Of a stretch of DNA of 64,000 bases, positions 1 through 12,588 are shown in pieces. Position 1 is the first letter of the stretch, and each line of letters begins with the position of its first letter. Below the pieces are notes generated by a model. That model saw only the letters and a list, made by a program, of their open reading frames with translations, did not search any database and was not told where the DNA came from. The stretch comes from Mycolicibacterium aurum (GTDB lineage: Bacteria; Actinomycetota; Actinomycetes; Mycobacteriales; Mycobacteriaceae). Made by a program: the position numbers and the translations under genes. The stretch covers positions 4,650,001-4,714,000 of the forward strand of contig LT549889.1 of NCBI GenBank assembly GCA_900078775.1, given 5' to 3'.

Positions 1-276
1 CACGTTGGTACGGAACAGCGGGGACGGATCGCGCAGCCAACCGCGGGTATCCACCACGCAGTAGTAGACGACTTCGGCCCCGGTCATCGCCTCGGCCAGC
101 ACGTCGGCGTCCCAGATGTCGCCGAGGTAGCGCTGTACGTCCAGATCGTCGATGCCGATGGTGTTGGCACCCTCGCGCACCATCACCCGGACCTCGCGTC
201 CATCGCCGACGAGTTGGCGCACCACATGCGAACCGAGGTAGCCGTTGGCGCCGATCACCAGGACCGGGGCGGTCAT
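1..276 (-). CDS. NAD-dependent epimerase/dehydratase (extended SDR), N-terminal part, cut by window edge
   Basis: The 92 visible residues begin with a beta strand followed by G9-A-N-G12-Y-L-G15, the Rossmann motif of extended short-chain dehydrogenases, and continue with a typical second strand and D-x-D-V element. The start is an ATG at 276 that overlaps the stop of the upstream SnoaL-like gene as ATGA, so the two are translationally coupled. Order and orientation relative to the SnoaL-like gene, msrA and P450 match what I recall of M. tuberculosis Rv0139, annotated as a possible oxidoreductase. Substrate is unknown. The C-terminal catalytic Tyr-x3-Lys lies outside the window. Confidence 0.85.
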   Translation of the reverse strand, partial: MTAPVLVIGANGYLGSHVVRQLVGDGREVRVMVREGANTIGIDDLDVQRYLGDIWDADVLAEAMTGAEVVYYCVVDTRGWLRDPSPLFRTNV

Positions 277-770
277 TTGACCCCCATCTGCTGCATCCAC
301 GCCGCGGCCTCATCGGTCAGCGTGCCCAGCTCCTGAGCCTTCCTGCACCACCTCTTCGCCGCGGACAGGAACCGCAGCGGGTTGTAGACGTCCTCCTGAC
401 GGCTCCACAATCCGTCGCCGGCGTAGGTCAGGATCGAGATGTTGGTGGCGCTGATGATGGTGCCGTCACCGGGATCGCGCATCGGGTTGTCCAGCTCGCA
501 GATCACCCGGGAGGTCGACTCGTCGATGACCGTCCACAGCGCCGGGAACGCGGTCATGTGGTTGCCCGGAAAGCTCTCCATGGTCTTCCAGATCCACGGC
601 CGCACCTGCTCGCGACCGCGCATGGTGCCCGCGGCGTGCTCCACATAGTCGACGTCGACGGTGTACTGGTCCACCCACGGGTCCCAGTTCCGGGTGCGGG
701 CGGCCTCGGCGACCGTCTGCTCGAACGTGTCGAAGGCGTCTGTCAGCTCAGCTCGGGTGAACAGCGTCAC
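273..770 (-). CDS. SnoaL-like / NTF2-fold protein (Rv0138-like)
   Basis: This 165-residue protein has the size and pattern of the NTF2/SnoaL fold: an N-terminal helix, the segment W-D-P-W-V-D-Q-Y near residues 29-36, and later beta strands with E-L-D-N-P-M. Members are small cone-shaped proteins acting as isomerases, cyclases or ligand binders; no catalytic set is clear enough here to assign a reaction. It overlaps the downstream epimerase start by the ATGA junction, so the two probably work on the same substrate. The matching M. tuberculosis gene, as I recall, is Rv0138. Function is inferred only from fold and neighbourhood. Confidence 0.8.
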   Translation of the reverse strand: MTLFTRAELTDAFDTFEQTVAEAARTRNWDPWVDQYTVDVDYVEHAAGTMRGREQVRPWIWKTMESFPGNHMTAFPALWTVIDESTSRVICELDNPMRDPGDGTIISATNISILTYAGDGLWSRQEDVYNPLRFLSAAKRWCRKAQELGTLTDEAAAWMQQMGVK

Positions 771-790
771 GCCACAAAATAGAACACGTT

Positions 791-1228
791 CTAGCTGGGT
801 TTGTCGAGGATGACACCGGCATCCACGACCACCCGCTCACCGAGGGGCTCCAGCAGTGGCACCGCCACGGCGCCCGGCACCGCCAGCGCGATGCACATCC
901 GCCCGATCGCCTCCGGCGGCACACCGCCCTGTAGATCGACCGTGACCTGTTCGGCGGTCTCGGTCACGAAGGCGTGCACGCCGAAGCAGTCCGCGGGCCC
1001 GGCGGTGAAGTTGACGGTCAGCCCGTCCTCGGTGCGGCTCCACGATTCGACAGTGACCGGGTGCGGGTTGAGGATCATCGGGTTGTCGACGAACACCGTG
1101 CGCCACGGCTCCGCCTGCACCTCCGGCGGCTCGGCGATGGGATCGGCCCAGGCCGTCGGCGACCCGGCGCCCAGCAGGCAGCCGACCAGGATTAACCCGG
1201 CGTGTGCTGTGGTTACACCTCTAGGCAT
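791..1228 (-). CDS. Small exported protein of unknown function
   Basis: The 145-residue product starts at ATG 1228. It has a hydrophobic signal segment (residues about 8-27) ending in A-W-A before D-P, a typical signal peptidase I site, and the mature part is about 117 residues with two Cys that could pair. I do not recognise a domain. A much longer open frame runs upstream on the same strand to 2005, but that part is antisense to msrA and reads as low-complexity arginine/alanine-rich sequence, so it is not coding. The gene is divergent from msrA and is followed after 20 bp by the SnoaL-like gene. Confidence 0.7.
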   Translation of the reverse strand: MPRGVTTAHAGLILVGCLLGAGSPTAWADPIAEPPEVQAEPWRTVFVDNPMILNPHPVTVESWSRTEDGLTVNFTAGPADCFGVHAFVTETAEQVTVDLQGGVPPEAIGRMCIALAVPGAVAVPLLEPLGERVVVDAGVILDKPS

Positions 1229-1297
1229 GGGTACCACCGTAGCCGCGGAGCACAATGGGTACCGGACCTGAACGACAGCACAGAGGAGCTGATGCGC

Positions 1298-1803
1298 ATG
1301 AGCGAGTACCAGAAGGCGATCCTGGCCGGCGGCTGCTTCTGGGGCATGCAGGACCTGATCCGCAAGCAACCCGGTGTCGTGTCGACCCGGGTGGGCTACA
1401 CCGGCGGGGAGAATGCGAACGCGACGTACCGCAATCACCCGGGCCATGCCGAGGCCATCGAGATCATCTTCGATCCGGCCGAGACCTGCTACCGGGCCCT
1501 GCTGGAATTCTTCTTCCAGATCCACGACCCGACCACCAAGAACCGGCAGGGCAACGACATCGGGACCAGCTACCGGTCCGCGATCTTCTACGTCGACGAG
1601 GACCAGAAGGCCGTCGCCCTGGACACCATCGCCGACGTCGACGCCTCCGGTCTGTGGCCGGGCAGGGTGGTCACCGAGGTCGTCCCGGAGGCCGAGTTCT
1701 GGGAGGCCGAACCCGAGCACCAGGACTACCTGGTGCACTACCCGACCGGGTACACCTGCCACTTCCCGCGCCCGGACTGGAAGCTGCCCAAGCGCGCCGA
1801 GGT

Positions 1804-1807
<4 letters not shown>
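1298..1807 (+). CDS. msrA: Peptide-methionine (S)-S-oxide reductase MsrA
   Basis: MsrA reduces the S-epimer of methionine sulfoxide in proteins and free methionine using thioredoxin. The 169-residue product has the family signature G-G-C13-F-W-G at the N-terminus with catalytic Cys13, the conserved R-Q-G-N-D-x-G-T-S-Y-R-S stretch, and a second cysteine at 154, the position I recall for the resolving Cys in the M. tuberculosis enzyme. I chose ATG 1298 because GAGGAG (1283-1288) sits nine bases upstream; ATG 1292, two codons earlier, is the alternative. Its stop overlaps the stop of the convergent P450 gene by four bases. Gene order matches Rv0137c beside cyp138. Confidence 0.96.
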
Positions 1808-6183
<4,376 letters not shown>

Positions 6184-6184
6184 G

Positions 6185-6937
6185 TCAGTCCGCGTGCTTC
6201 GCGAAATCCGCGTGCTTCCCGAAATCCGCCGGCTTTTCAAAATACAAGGCGACGCTCTTGCCGATCAGCGGGTTCAGCGCCGCCTCGGCGGTCCGCGTCA
6301 GCCAGGGCCGGCTCATCATGTCCCATACCAGCAGCTTGTGGTAGGCGGTGACCGCCGGGTTATTCGGCTTATCCACGCCGACAGCACATTTCAGCCACCA
6401 GAACGGCGCGTGCAGGGAATGTGCATGCTCACTGTGGGTGAACCTCATCCCCCGCCCGACGACCTTGTCGCGCAGTTCGTCGGCCCGGTAGATGCGGATA
6501 TGCCCACCCTCGTTGGCGTGGTACTCGTCCGACAGCATCCAGCACACCTTCTCGGGCAGCCAGCGCGGCACCGTGATGGCAAGCTGCCCACCGGGTTTGA
6601 GCACCCGGACCAACTCCGAGATCGCCTTGTCGTCCTCGGGGACATGTTCCAGGATCTCCGAGGCGATCACGCAGTCGAACGTCGCGTCGCCATAGGGCAG
6701 CGCCAGCGCGTCACCCTTGACCGCTTCGGCGCGGGCCGCGGCGGGCGCCTCGCCCTGCTCCTTCATCGCGGTCAGGATGGCGTCGACGTCATTGAGGTCC
6801 TCGACGCTCTGGTCGAAGGCGATGATGTCGGCGCCGCGGCGGTAGGCCTCGAATGAGTGCCGACCCGCGCCACAGCCCACATCGATGACCGATGTCCCCG
6901 GCCCTACGCCGAGCCGGTCGAAATCAACGGTCAGCAC
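6185..6937 (-). CDS. Class I SAM-dependent methyltransferase (Methyltransf_11 type)
   Basis: The 250-residue product shows S-V-I-D-V-G-C-G-A-G-R-H-S (motif I, near residue 20), I-I-A-F-D, F-D-C-V-I-A-S-E-I-L-E-H-V and L-K-P-G-G-Q-L, a complete small-molecule methyltransferase fold. GTG 6937 is chosen because AGGA lies at good spacing upstream; the longer frame would need a TTG at 6964. It overlaps the glycosyltransferase end by 14 bp, so translation is coupled. The C-terminus contains a threefold 18-bp tandem repeat adding a K-H-A-D-F tail. Likely acts on the product of the glycosyltransferase. Confidence 0.88.
   Translation of the reverse strand: MLTVDFDRLGVGPGTSVIDVGCGAGRHSFEAYRRGADIIAFDQSVEDLNDVDAILTAMKEQGEAPAAARAEAVKGDALALPYGDATFDCVIASEILEHVPEDDKAISELVRVLKPGGQLAITVPRWLPEKVCWMLSDEYHANEGGHIRIYRADELRDKVVGRGMRFTHSEHAHSLHAPFWWLKCAVGVDKPNNPAVTAYHKLLVWDMMSRPWLTRTAEAALNPLIGKSVALYFEKPADFGKHADFAKHAD
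6189..6242. repeat. Threefold 18-bp tandem repeat at the 3' end of the methyltransferase gene
   Basis: Units at 6189-6206 and 6207-6224 differ by one base (TCCGCGTGCTTCGCGAAA type); the third, 6225-6242, is more diverged. They encode the repeated tail A-D-F-G-K-H-A-D-F-A-K-H-A-D. Copy number could vary between strains. Confidence 0.85.
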
Positions 6938-8171
6938 GCTGCGCGTCCTTTCTGGTTCGTTCAATGGCCCGCTCGTACACGGCCACGGTCTGGGCCGCCA
7001 CGGATTCCCAGCTGAAGACGTCCAGGGCCCGCTGCCGGCCGGCCGCGCCGAGGCGCTGTCGTTCGGCGGGTGAGTCCAGCAGTTCGCCGAGGACGCCGGT
7101 CAGCTCGTCGACATCGGCGGGCCGGACCAGCCGCGCACATTCCTCGCTCAGCACCTCGGGGAGCGCACCGGCCCGGCTCGCCACGATCGGCGTCCCGCTG
7201 GCCATCGCCTCCACGGCGGGCAGCGAGAAACCTTCGTAAAGCGAAGGGATGCACGCGATTTCGGCCGAGGCCAAAAGTTCCGCCAGCGCCTCGTCGGTCA
7301 GCCCGCTGGAGACGTTGACGATATCGGAGATGCCCAGCTCGGCGATCAGCTTCTCGGTCGGGCCGTTGGGCTCCAGCTTGGAGACCAGCTGCAGGTCCAG
7401 GTTGTGATGGGTGCGCAGCCGCGCGACCGCGTGCAGCAGGTTGCCGACGCCCTTGAGCGGGACGTCTGCGCTGGCGATCGCGATGATCCGCCCGGGCACC
7501 CGCTCCTCGGACGGCCGGAACAGCGCGGTATCCACACCCAGGGGCACCACGTGCAGCTGCGATGCGCTGACCCCGAAGTCCTCGGCGATGTCGGCGGCCG
7601 AGGTCGAGGACACGGTCAGCAGTTCCGGGATGGCCCGCGCCACCTTCTTCTGCGTCTCGGCGAAGGCGTACCACCGCCGGACCAGCGGCTTGCGCCACCA
7701 CTTGGCGGCGGCCACCTCGAGCACGCGGTCCCGGGTGATCGGATGGTGCACGGTGGCCACCAGCGGCATCCCGCGGCCGGCGATCTTCAGCAGCGCCGAG
7801 CCCAGGCTCTGGTTGTCGTGCACGACGTCGAACTCGTCGCCGCGCTCGGCCATGATGCGGGCCACCCGCAGGCAGAACGTCTTGGGTTCGGGGAAGCCGG
7901 CCGACCACATGGTTGCCAGCTCGAGCAGGTCGATGCCGTCCCGGATCTCCCGCGGGTGCGGGACGCGGAACGGATCGGGTTCCCGGTAGAGGTCCAGGCT
8001 GGGCACCTTGGTCAGCCGAACCCGCGGGTCCAGGCCTTCCGGATAGGGCTGGCCGGAGAACACCTCGACGTCGTGGCCGAGTTCGGCCAGGCCCCGGGAC
8101 AGATGCCGTACGTACACACCTTGACCGCCGCAATGAGTTTTGCTGCGGTACGACAGCAGGGCTATACGCAC
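6924..8171 (-). CDS. Family 4 glycosyltransferase (GT-B fold)
   Basis: The 415-residue enzyme begins M-R-I-A-L-L-S-Y with the donor-side glycine loop G-G-Q-G-V-Y (residues about 15-20) and carries the GT4 signature E-G-F-S-L-P-A-V-E-A-M-A-S-G-T-P, the E-x7-E motif of retaining GT-B enzymes. It should transfer a hexose from a nucleotide sugar in the cytoplasm; acceptor and sugar cannot be read. The start is GTG 8171 with a short GAG upstream. It heads the operon with a methyltransferase and an alpha/alpha-barrel protein. The promoter carries the TetR-type module at 8208-8228, so it probably belongs to the regulon of the TetR at 3842-4411. Confidence 0.92.
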   Translation of the reverse strand: MRIALLSYRSKTHCGGQGVYVRHLSRGLAELGHDVEVFSGQPYPEGLDPRVRLTKVPSLDLYREPDPFRVPHPREIRDGIDLLELATMWSAGFPEPKTFCLRVARIMAERGDEFDVVHDNQSLGSALLKIAGRGMPLVATVHHPITRDRVLEVAAAKWWRKPLVRRWYAFAETQKKVARAIPELLTVSSTSAADIAEDFGVSASQLHVVPLGVDTALFRPSEERVPGRIIAIASADVPLKGVGNLLHAVARLRTHHNLDLQLVSKLEPNGPTEKLIAELGISDIVNVSSGLTDEALAELLASAEIACIPSLYEGFSLPAVEAMASGTPIVASRAGALPEVLSEECARLVRPADVDELTGVLGELLDSPAERQRLGAAGRQRALDVFSWESVAAQTVAVYERAIERTRKDAQRADR

Positions 8172-8207
8172 GTCAGCTCAATCCGCTGAACCGCGGCGCA
8201 AGCATAC

Positions 8208-8228
8208 TGGACATGTGTCCAGACTATA
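8208..8228 (-). promoter_or_regulatory. -10 box plus operator of the glycosyltransferase operon (copy 2 of shared module)
   Basis: On the minus strand TATAGT (8228-8223) is followed by CTGGACACATGTCC, with arms TGGACA/TGTCCA. Architecture and sequence match the module at the TetR gene (4406-4425). The predicted leader to GTG 8171 is about 45 nt. Confidence 0.75.
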
Positions 8229-8267
8229 GTTTGGCGCGCTACCGGGCGCAACGCGTCCCGGCCCCGG

Positions 8268-8839
8268 CTAGCCCGGTACGACGAACGCGAACGGCCGCCG
8301 GTAGCCCAGTCCGGTCAGTCGCGCGCCGCGCACCGCTGCGGCGTCCACGGTCCGGGTCGCCCCGATGTCGGCTCGTAGCAACGCAATTCGCGCTCGTCGG
8401 CGCCGATGCCGACGAACAGCACCCAGTGCCGCGGGATGACGCTGCCGACCAGCATCGGCACCGGCAACCCCGATCGCAGGGCGGACAGGACGTCGCTCAG
8501 TGGCTCGGGCCGGCCGATCAGCCCCGCACACGGCCGCCACCGATAGCGGACCAGGCTGTGCCCGTTGATCACGCCGAGCAGCCCGCGCGGCGTCATCCCG
8601 AGCCGACGCGGCCACGCCACGTTGGCGGCCCGGTGCACCCGCAGCTGCTCGGCGTCGAACCAGCCCGCGGCCCCGGCCTCGCGCAGCGCCGCGCCGTAAT
8701 CCGGGCGCAGCAGCGCGGCGGCCAGTACCGCGACGGACGGACCGCAGCTGATCCCGTCGCGTTGCCGCAGGTGCAGGCCTGGTTTGAGAATCCCGATTCT
8801 GGCAATATTACCGGCGAGTAAGAACCGCGCACGGTGCAC
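8268..8839 (-). pseudogene. Papain/C39-like cysteine peptidase, interrupted by a one-base frameshift
   Basis: The first frame (8839 down to about 8362) encodes D-G-I-S-C-G-P-S-V-A-V with a Cys in the usual peptidase context, then P-R-H-W-V-L-F-V-G with a likely catalytic His, and C-Y-E-P-T-S-G. After that it degrades into R-P-G-P-W and stops at 8315. The continuation A-V-R-G-A-R-L-T-G-L-G-Y-R-R-P-F-A-F-V-V-P-G is in the neighbouring frame, ending at 8268. One extra G in the GGGG run (CCCC at 8360-8363 on the plus strand) restores a single frame of about 190 codons. I suspect an undercalled homopolymer rather than true decay. GTG 8839 is only 12 bp from the divergent membrane gene, so the start is uncertain. 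Confidence 0.65.
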
Positions 8840-8851
8840 TTGGGGGTAGCA

Positions 8852-10696
8852 ATGGCGGGCGGATCATTCTTGTCGGCGGGCACACTGCTGGCCGAGGCGG
8901 GCAGCGAGGGCGGCGGGGCCGACGTCGATCAGGTCATCGGGATCTCGGTCGCCGCCGGGATCATCACCGCGGGGTTGCTCTGGATCGGCGTCCTGCACCG
9001 CACCCGGCGGATCACCTGGCTGGACACCCTGGCCACCAGGGTCGCCGTGTTGATGAAACGCCCGCCCTGGGTCGCCCTGCCGACCCTGCTGTTCACCTCC
9101 ACCATCATCTGCGCGATGTTCGGGTTCATCTGGGACGTCAGCCTGCACATCGGTGCGGGCCGCGACTCCGGGCCGCTGGCCAATCCCGCCCACTACTTCA
9201 TTCTGGTCGGGCTGTTCCTGCTGTTCATCGCCGGCTCGCTGGCGATCATCCTGCCCTACGACAAGCCCGGCCCGGCGGCCGTGCGCATCACCCGCACCTG
9301 GTACGCGCCCGTCGGCGGCGTCCTGATGGCCGCATGCGGGCTCTACGCCCTGATCGGCTTCCCGCTCGACGACATCTGGCACCGGCTCTTCGGGCAGGAC
9401 GTGACGCTGTGGGGTCCGACCCACCTGATGCTCATCGGCGGCGCCGGTCTGTCGCTGGTCGCGGTGCTGCTCCTCGAGCACGAGGGCCGCCTGGCGATGG
9501 GCACCCAGTCCGCGGCGGCGCCCCGGAAAGTGCTGCGCTACTTCGCCTTCGGTGGCCTGCTGATCGGGCTGTCGGTGTTCCCGGTCGAATACGACTTCGG
9601 TGTCGAGCAGTTCCGCCTGGTGCTGCACCCGATGCTGATCGCGGCCGCCGCGAGCCTGGCCCTGGTCACCGCGCGGATCACTCTCGGCAGGGGGGCCGCA
9701 CTGGCCGCGGTGGCCTTCGCCCTGCTGATCCGCGGTCTGGTCGCGATCGCGGTCGGCCCGGTTCTCGGCGCCCCGTACAGCTGGTTCGCGCTCTACCTCG
9801 GTGCCGCCGTGGTGGTCGAACTGCTCGCGCTGACACCGCTTTTCAAGCGCCCGGTGTTGTTCGGTGCGGTCGCCGGCGCCGGTATCGGCAGCGTAGGGCT
9901 GTGGTTGGAGTCCTTCTGGATCGACGCGGTGTTCATGTACCCGTGGCCGACGAGCATGTGGGCGGAGACGCTGCTGACATCCATCCCGGTCGCGGTCACC
10001 ATGGGCATGAGCGGCGGTCTACTGGCCACCGTGCTCACCGGCCGCCCGCTGCCGCGCCGCGCCGTGAGCGCCGCTCTGGTGGCGGCCACCGTACTGACCG
10101 TCGGCGCCGCGCTGGGCAACGGGCTGAACATCACGGTGCCGGAGAACGCCTCCGCGCAGATCACCCTCACCGAGCTGCCCGCCCCTGAGGGCCAACGGCT
10201 GGTCAGCGCCGACATCCGGGTCACCCCCGCGGATCTGATCAGTGACGACCCCGAATGGGTGTCCATGCTGTCCTGGCAGGGCAGCATCGACAACGAGCGT
10301 GGGCTGATCGTGGACCACCTGGAACGCCTGGGTCCCGGGCACTACCGCACCACCCGGCCGATCCCGGTGTGGGGCACCTGGAAGACCCTGGTCCGGATCC
10401 AGGACGGCCGCACCATGGCCGCGGTACCGGTGTTCCTGCCCGCAGACCCGGGCATCGGCGCGGTCGAGGTACCCGCCGAGGCCTCGATGACGCGCGAGGT
10501 CACCCCGGAAATCACCGTGCTGCAACGCGAACGGAATCTGGATGTGCCGAGCTGGCTGTTCACCGCGGCCTCGCTGGTGGTGCTGGTGTGCTCGCTGATC
10601 CTGATCGCGGCGCTGAGTTGGGGGGCGGGCCGGATCAACGACCGGGAGATGCGGCTGCGCGTCGATGCCGCCGCCGAACAGCCGGTCAGACTCTGA
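8852..10696 (+). CDS. Large polytopic membrane protein with His motifs and a YtkA/FixH-like external domain
   Basis: The 614-residue product has about 11 hydrophobic segments in its first 420 residues. Charged and metal-type motifs lie at membrane edges: W-D-V-S-L-H-I-G-A-G-R-D, N-P-A-H-Y, D-D-I-W-H-R-L-F-G-Q-D and W-G-P-T-H-L-M-L. Residues about 430-575 form an extracytoplasmic beta domain whose G-P-G-H-Y-R-T-T-x-P-I-P-V-W-G-T-W-K resembles YtkA/FixH domains linked to copper handling, followed by a last membrane helix. ATG 8852 follows a GGGGG ribosome site. It heads a four-gene cassette with a cupredoxin-like lipoprotein. No function is established; a copper-dependent membrane enzyme or copper carrier is my inference. 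Confidence 0.85.
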   Translation: MAGGSFLSAGTLLAEAGSEGGGADVDQVIGISVAAGIITAGLLWIGVLHRTRRITWLDTLATRVAVLMKRPPWVALPTLLFTSTIICAMFGFIWDVSLHIGAGRDSGPLANPAHYFILVGLFLLFIAGSLAIILPYDKPGPAAVRITRTWYAPVGGVLMAACGLYALIGFPLDDIWHRLFGQDVTLWGPTHLMLIGGAGLSLVAVLLLEHEGRLAMGTQSAAAPRKVLRYFAFGGLLIGLSVFPVEYDFGVEQFRLVLHPMLIAAAASLALVTARITLGRGAALAAVAFALLIRGLVAIAVGPVLGAPYSWFALYLGAAVVVELLALTPLFKRPVLFGAVAGAGIGSVGLWLESFWIDAVFMYPWPTSMWAETLLTSIPVAVTMGMSGGLLATVLTGRPLPRRAVSAALVAATVLTVGAALGNGLNITVPENASAQITLTELPAPEGQRLVSADIRVTPADLISDDPEWVSMLSWQGSIDNERGLIVDHLERLGPGHYRTTRPIPVWGTWKTLVRIQDGRTMAAVPVFLPADPGIGAVEVPAEASMTREVTPEITVLQRERNLDVPSWLFTAASLVVLVCSLILIAALSWGAGRINDREMRLRVDAAAEQPVRL

Positions 10697-10733
10697 TGCC
10701 CGCCCGATGACGCTCCCACCCAGCCAGCCAGTA

Positions 10734-10898
10734 ATGATGACCTACCTCGCCGATCACTCGCTGCTACTGGCGGTGCCGGCCTTCGCCCCGGCGGTGGTGG
10801 TGGCCGGGGTGGTCGCCTGGCTGGCGATCCGGGACCGTCGCACCCCCGATCCCGACGAACCGCAGAGCCGAGACCCCCACAGCAAGGACGCAGAGTGA
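10734..10898 (+). CDS. 54-residue single-pass membrane protein in the cupredoxin cassette
   Basis: A hydrophobic helix (about residues 8-30) is followed by R-D-R-R and an acidic, proline-rich tail, the layout of small assembly or stabilising subunits. I chose ATG 10734; ATG 10707 in the same frame would add nine residues, and neither has a clear ribosome site. Its TGA overlaps the GTG start of the lipoprotein gene (GTGA), so it is an integral part of the operon. No family recognised. Confidence 0.7.
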   Translation: MMTYLADHSLLLAVPAFAPAVVVAGVVAWLAIRDRRTPDPDEPQSRDPHSKDAE

Positions 10899-11266
10899 GA
10901 ACCCTGTTCGTCATCGCGGCGGCCGCGCTGCTGACCGCCGGATGCTCCGAGCCCGTGACCTCCGCACCCCCACCGATGCCTGATCAGCAGGCGCCCGCGC
11001 AACGGGTGGTCATCGACGTCACCATCGAGGACGGCCGAGTGACACCCACGAATGCGCAGGTGCGGGCCGCGGTGAACGAGCCGATCATCATCCGGGTGTC
11101 CAGCGACGCCCCGGACGAACTACACGTGCACTCCAGTCCGGAGCACACCTTCGAGGTGAAAGACGAACCGCTGCAGTCCTTTCAATTCGAGGTCGCGGTA
11201 CCCGGCCGGGTCGACGTCGAACTGCACGATCTACACCGCGTCGTCGCCACCATCACGGTGCAGTGA
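10895..11266 (+). CDS. Cupredoxin-like lipoprotein
   Basis: The 123-residue product begins with a lipoprotein signal: hydrophobic stretch then L-T-A-G-C with acylated Cys17, followed by a Pro/Ala-rich linker. The mature domain has the beta pattern of cupredoxins, V-I-D-V-T-I-E-D-G-R-V-T-P-T and F-E-V-A-V-P-G-R-V-D-V-E-L-H, with His residues in L-H-V-H-S-S-P-E-H and L-H-D-L-H that could bind copper; the usual late Cys ligand is absent. GTG start and TGA stop overlap both neighbours as GTGA. It likely presents metal or electrons to the two large membrane proteins on the outer face. Confidence 0.85.
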   Translation: MRTLFVIAAAALLTAGCSEPVTSAPPPMPDQQAPAQRVVIDVTIEDGRVTPTNAQVRAAVNEPIIIRVSSDAPDELHVHSSPEHTFEVKDEPLQSFQFEVAVPGRVDVELHDLHRVVATITVQ

Positions 11267-12570
11267 CCTCCGTCCTCGCGCACGGGCTCGGTGGTTCGGC
11301 CGACCTGCCGATCCCGTTCACCTACGCCGTGGTGGGTGCCGCGTGGACGCTCACCTTCACCTTCGCCGTGGTGGCGCTGGCCTGGCGCACACCGCGTTTC
11401 GACGCCGACGCCCCGGGCCGCCCGCTGCCGGACCGACTGGGCGCGATGCTGGACGCGCCGGTCACCCGGCGGACGGTGGCGGGCCTGGGGCTGGCATTCA
11501 CCGGGTGGGTGGCGGTGGCGGCGGTTGTCGGCCCGCAGGACGGTCGCAACGCCCTGCCCGGGGTCCTCTACGTGCTGTTGTGGGTGGGACTGGTGGCGTC
11601 GTCACTGCTCCTGGGGCCGGTGTGGCGGGCGGTCTCCCCGGTGCGCACCGTGGCCCGGTTGCTGCGGGTCGGCCGGGACAGAATTTTCCCCCGTCGCTCC
11701 GCTCGCCCCGGATATCCGGAGCGGTGGGGCTACCGGCCCGCCGCGGCCGGGCTGTTCGCCTTCGTCTGGCTGGAACTGGCCAGCCCGGACCCGGGATCGC
11801 TGTCCGCGGTGAAGATCTGGCTGACCGTCTATCTCGTGGTGACACTGGCCGGTGCCGTGCTGTGCGGGCCGCGCTGGTGTGCGCGCGCCGACCCGTTCGA
11901 GGTCTACAGCATGATCGCCTCGCGATGTTCGCCGTGGCGGCGCGATCCCGACGGCCGGATCGCCTTCGGTAACCCGTTCAACACCCTGTTGTCGCTGCCG
12001 GTGCGCCCGGGCACCGTCACCGTGCTCGCGGTGCTGTTGGGCTCCACCGCCTTCGACAGTTTCTCGGCGATGCCGGCCTGGCGCACCTTCGTCGACGCCC
12101 ACACCTCAAGTTCCTGGGGCGCCACCGGGCTGCGCACGGCCGCCCTTGTGGTGTTCGTGGCCACGGTCGCCGTCACCTTCTCGCTGGCTGCCCGGGCCAC
12201 CGGCGGGATGGATCGCGCCGGCCGCCGTGCCCTGCCCGGACTGATGGCGCACTCGCTGATACCCATCGTGATCGGCTACGTCTTCGCGCACTATCTCACC
12301 TATCTGGTCGAGAAGGGGCAGCAGACGGTGTACGCGCTGCTGGGATCGCCTGACGCACAGGTGTATTACCTGTTGTCCTCGCATCCCGCCGTGCTCGCGT
12401 CGGCGAAGGTGGGGTTCGTGTTGCTCGGTCACGTGGCGGGGGTGGTGGCCGCGCACGACCGGGCGCTACGGGTGCTACCGGCCGGCCATCAGATGACCGG
12501 CCAGCTGTCGATGATGCTGGTGATGGTCGGGTACACCTTCACCGGGCTGTATCTGCTCTTCGGCGGCTGA
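11263..12570 (+). CDS. Polytopic membrane protein, 'fenitrothion hydrolase'-type family
   Basis: This 435-residue protein has about ten membrane helices. It starts S-V-L-A-H-G-L-G-G and contains paired histidines in helices: M-A-H-S-L-I-P-I-V-I-G-Y-V-F-A-H-Y, and S-H-P ... L-L-G-H-V-A-G-V-V-A-A-H. From memory, homologues in databases often carry the name fenitrothion hydrolase, after a membrane-bound heteromeric organophosphate hydrolase of Burkholderia; I cannot verify this and it probably does not describe the native role. GTG 11263 overlaps the lipoprotein stop. As the fourth member of the cassette it may form a complex with the 614-residue protein. A short GC-rich repeat lies inside at 11686-11707. 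Confidence 0.82.
   Translation: MTSVLAHGLGGSADLPIPFTYAVVGAAWTLTFTFAVVALAWRTPRFDADAPGRPLPDRLGAMLDAPVTRRTVAGLGLAFTGWVAVAAVVGPQDGRNALPGVLYVLLWVGLVASSLLLGPVWRAVSPVRTVARLLRVGRDRIFPRRSARPGYPERWGYRPAAAGLFAFVWLELASPDPGSLSAVKIWLTVYLVVTLAGAVLCGPRWCARADPFEVYSMIASRCSPWRRDPDGRIAFGNPFNTLLSLPVRPGTVTVLAVLLGSTAFDSFSAMPAWRTFVDAHTSSSWGATGLRTAALVVFVATVAVTFSLAARATGGMDRAGRRALPGLMAHSLIPIVIGYVFAHYLTYLVEKGQQTVYALLGSPDAQVYYLLSSHPAVLASAKVGFVLLGHVAGVVAAHDRALRVLPAGHQMTGQLSMMLVMVGYTFTGLYLLFGG
11686..11707. repeat. Second copy of the GC-rich dispersed repeat, inside the membrane protein gene
   Basis: Contains CCGTCGCTCCGCTCGCC, one base different from the copy in the P450 gene at 2237-2257, preceded by the same TTCCCC run with one extra C. 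It encodes part of an arginine-rich cytoplasmic loop. Confidence 0.5.
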
Positions 12571-12588
12571 GGGGACTACGGTTGGGGT

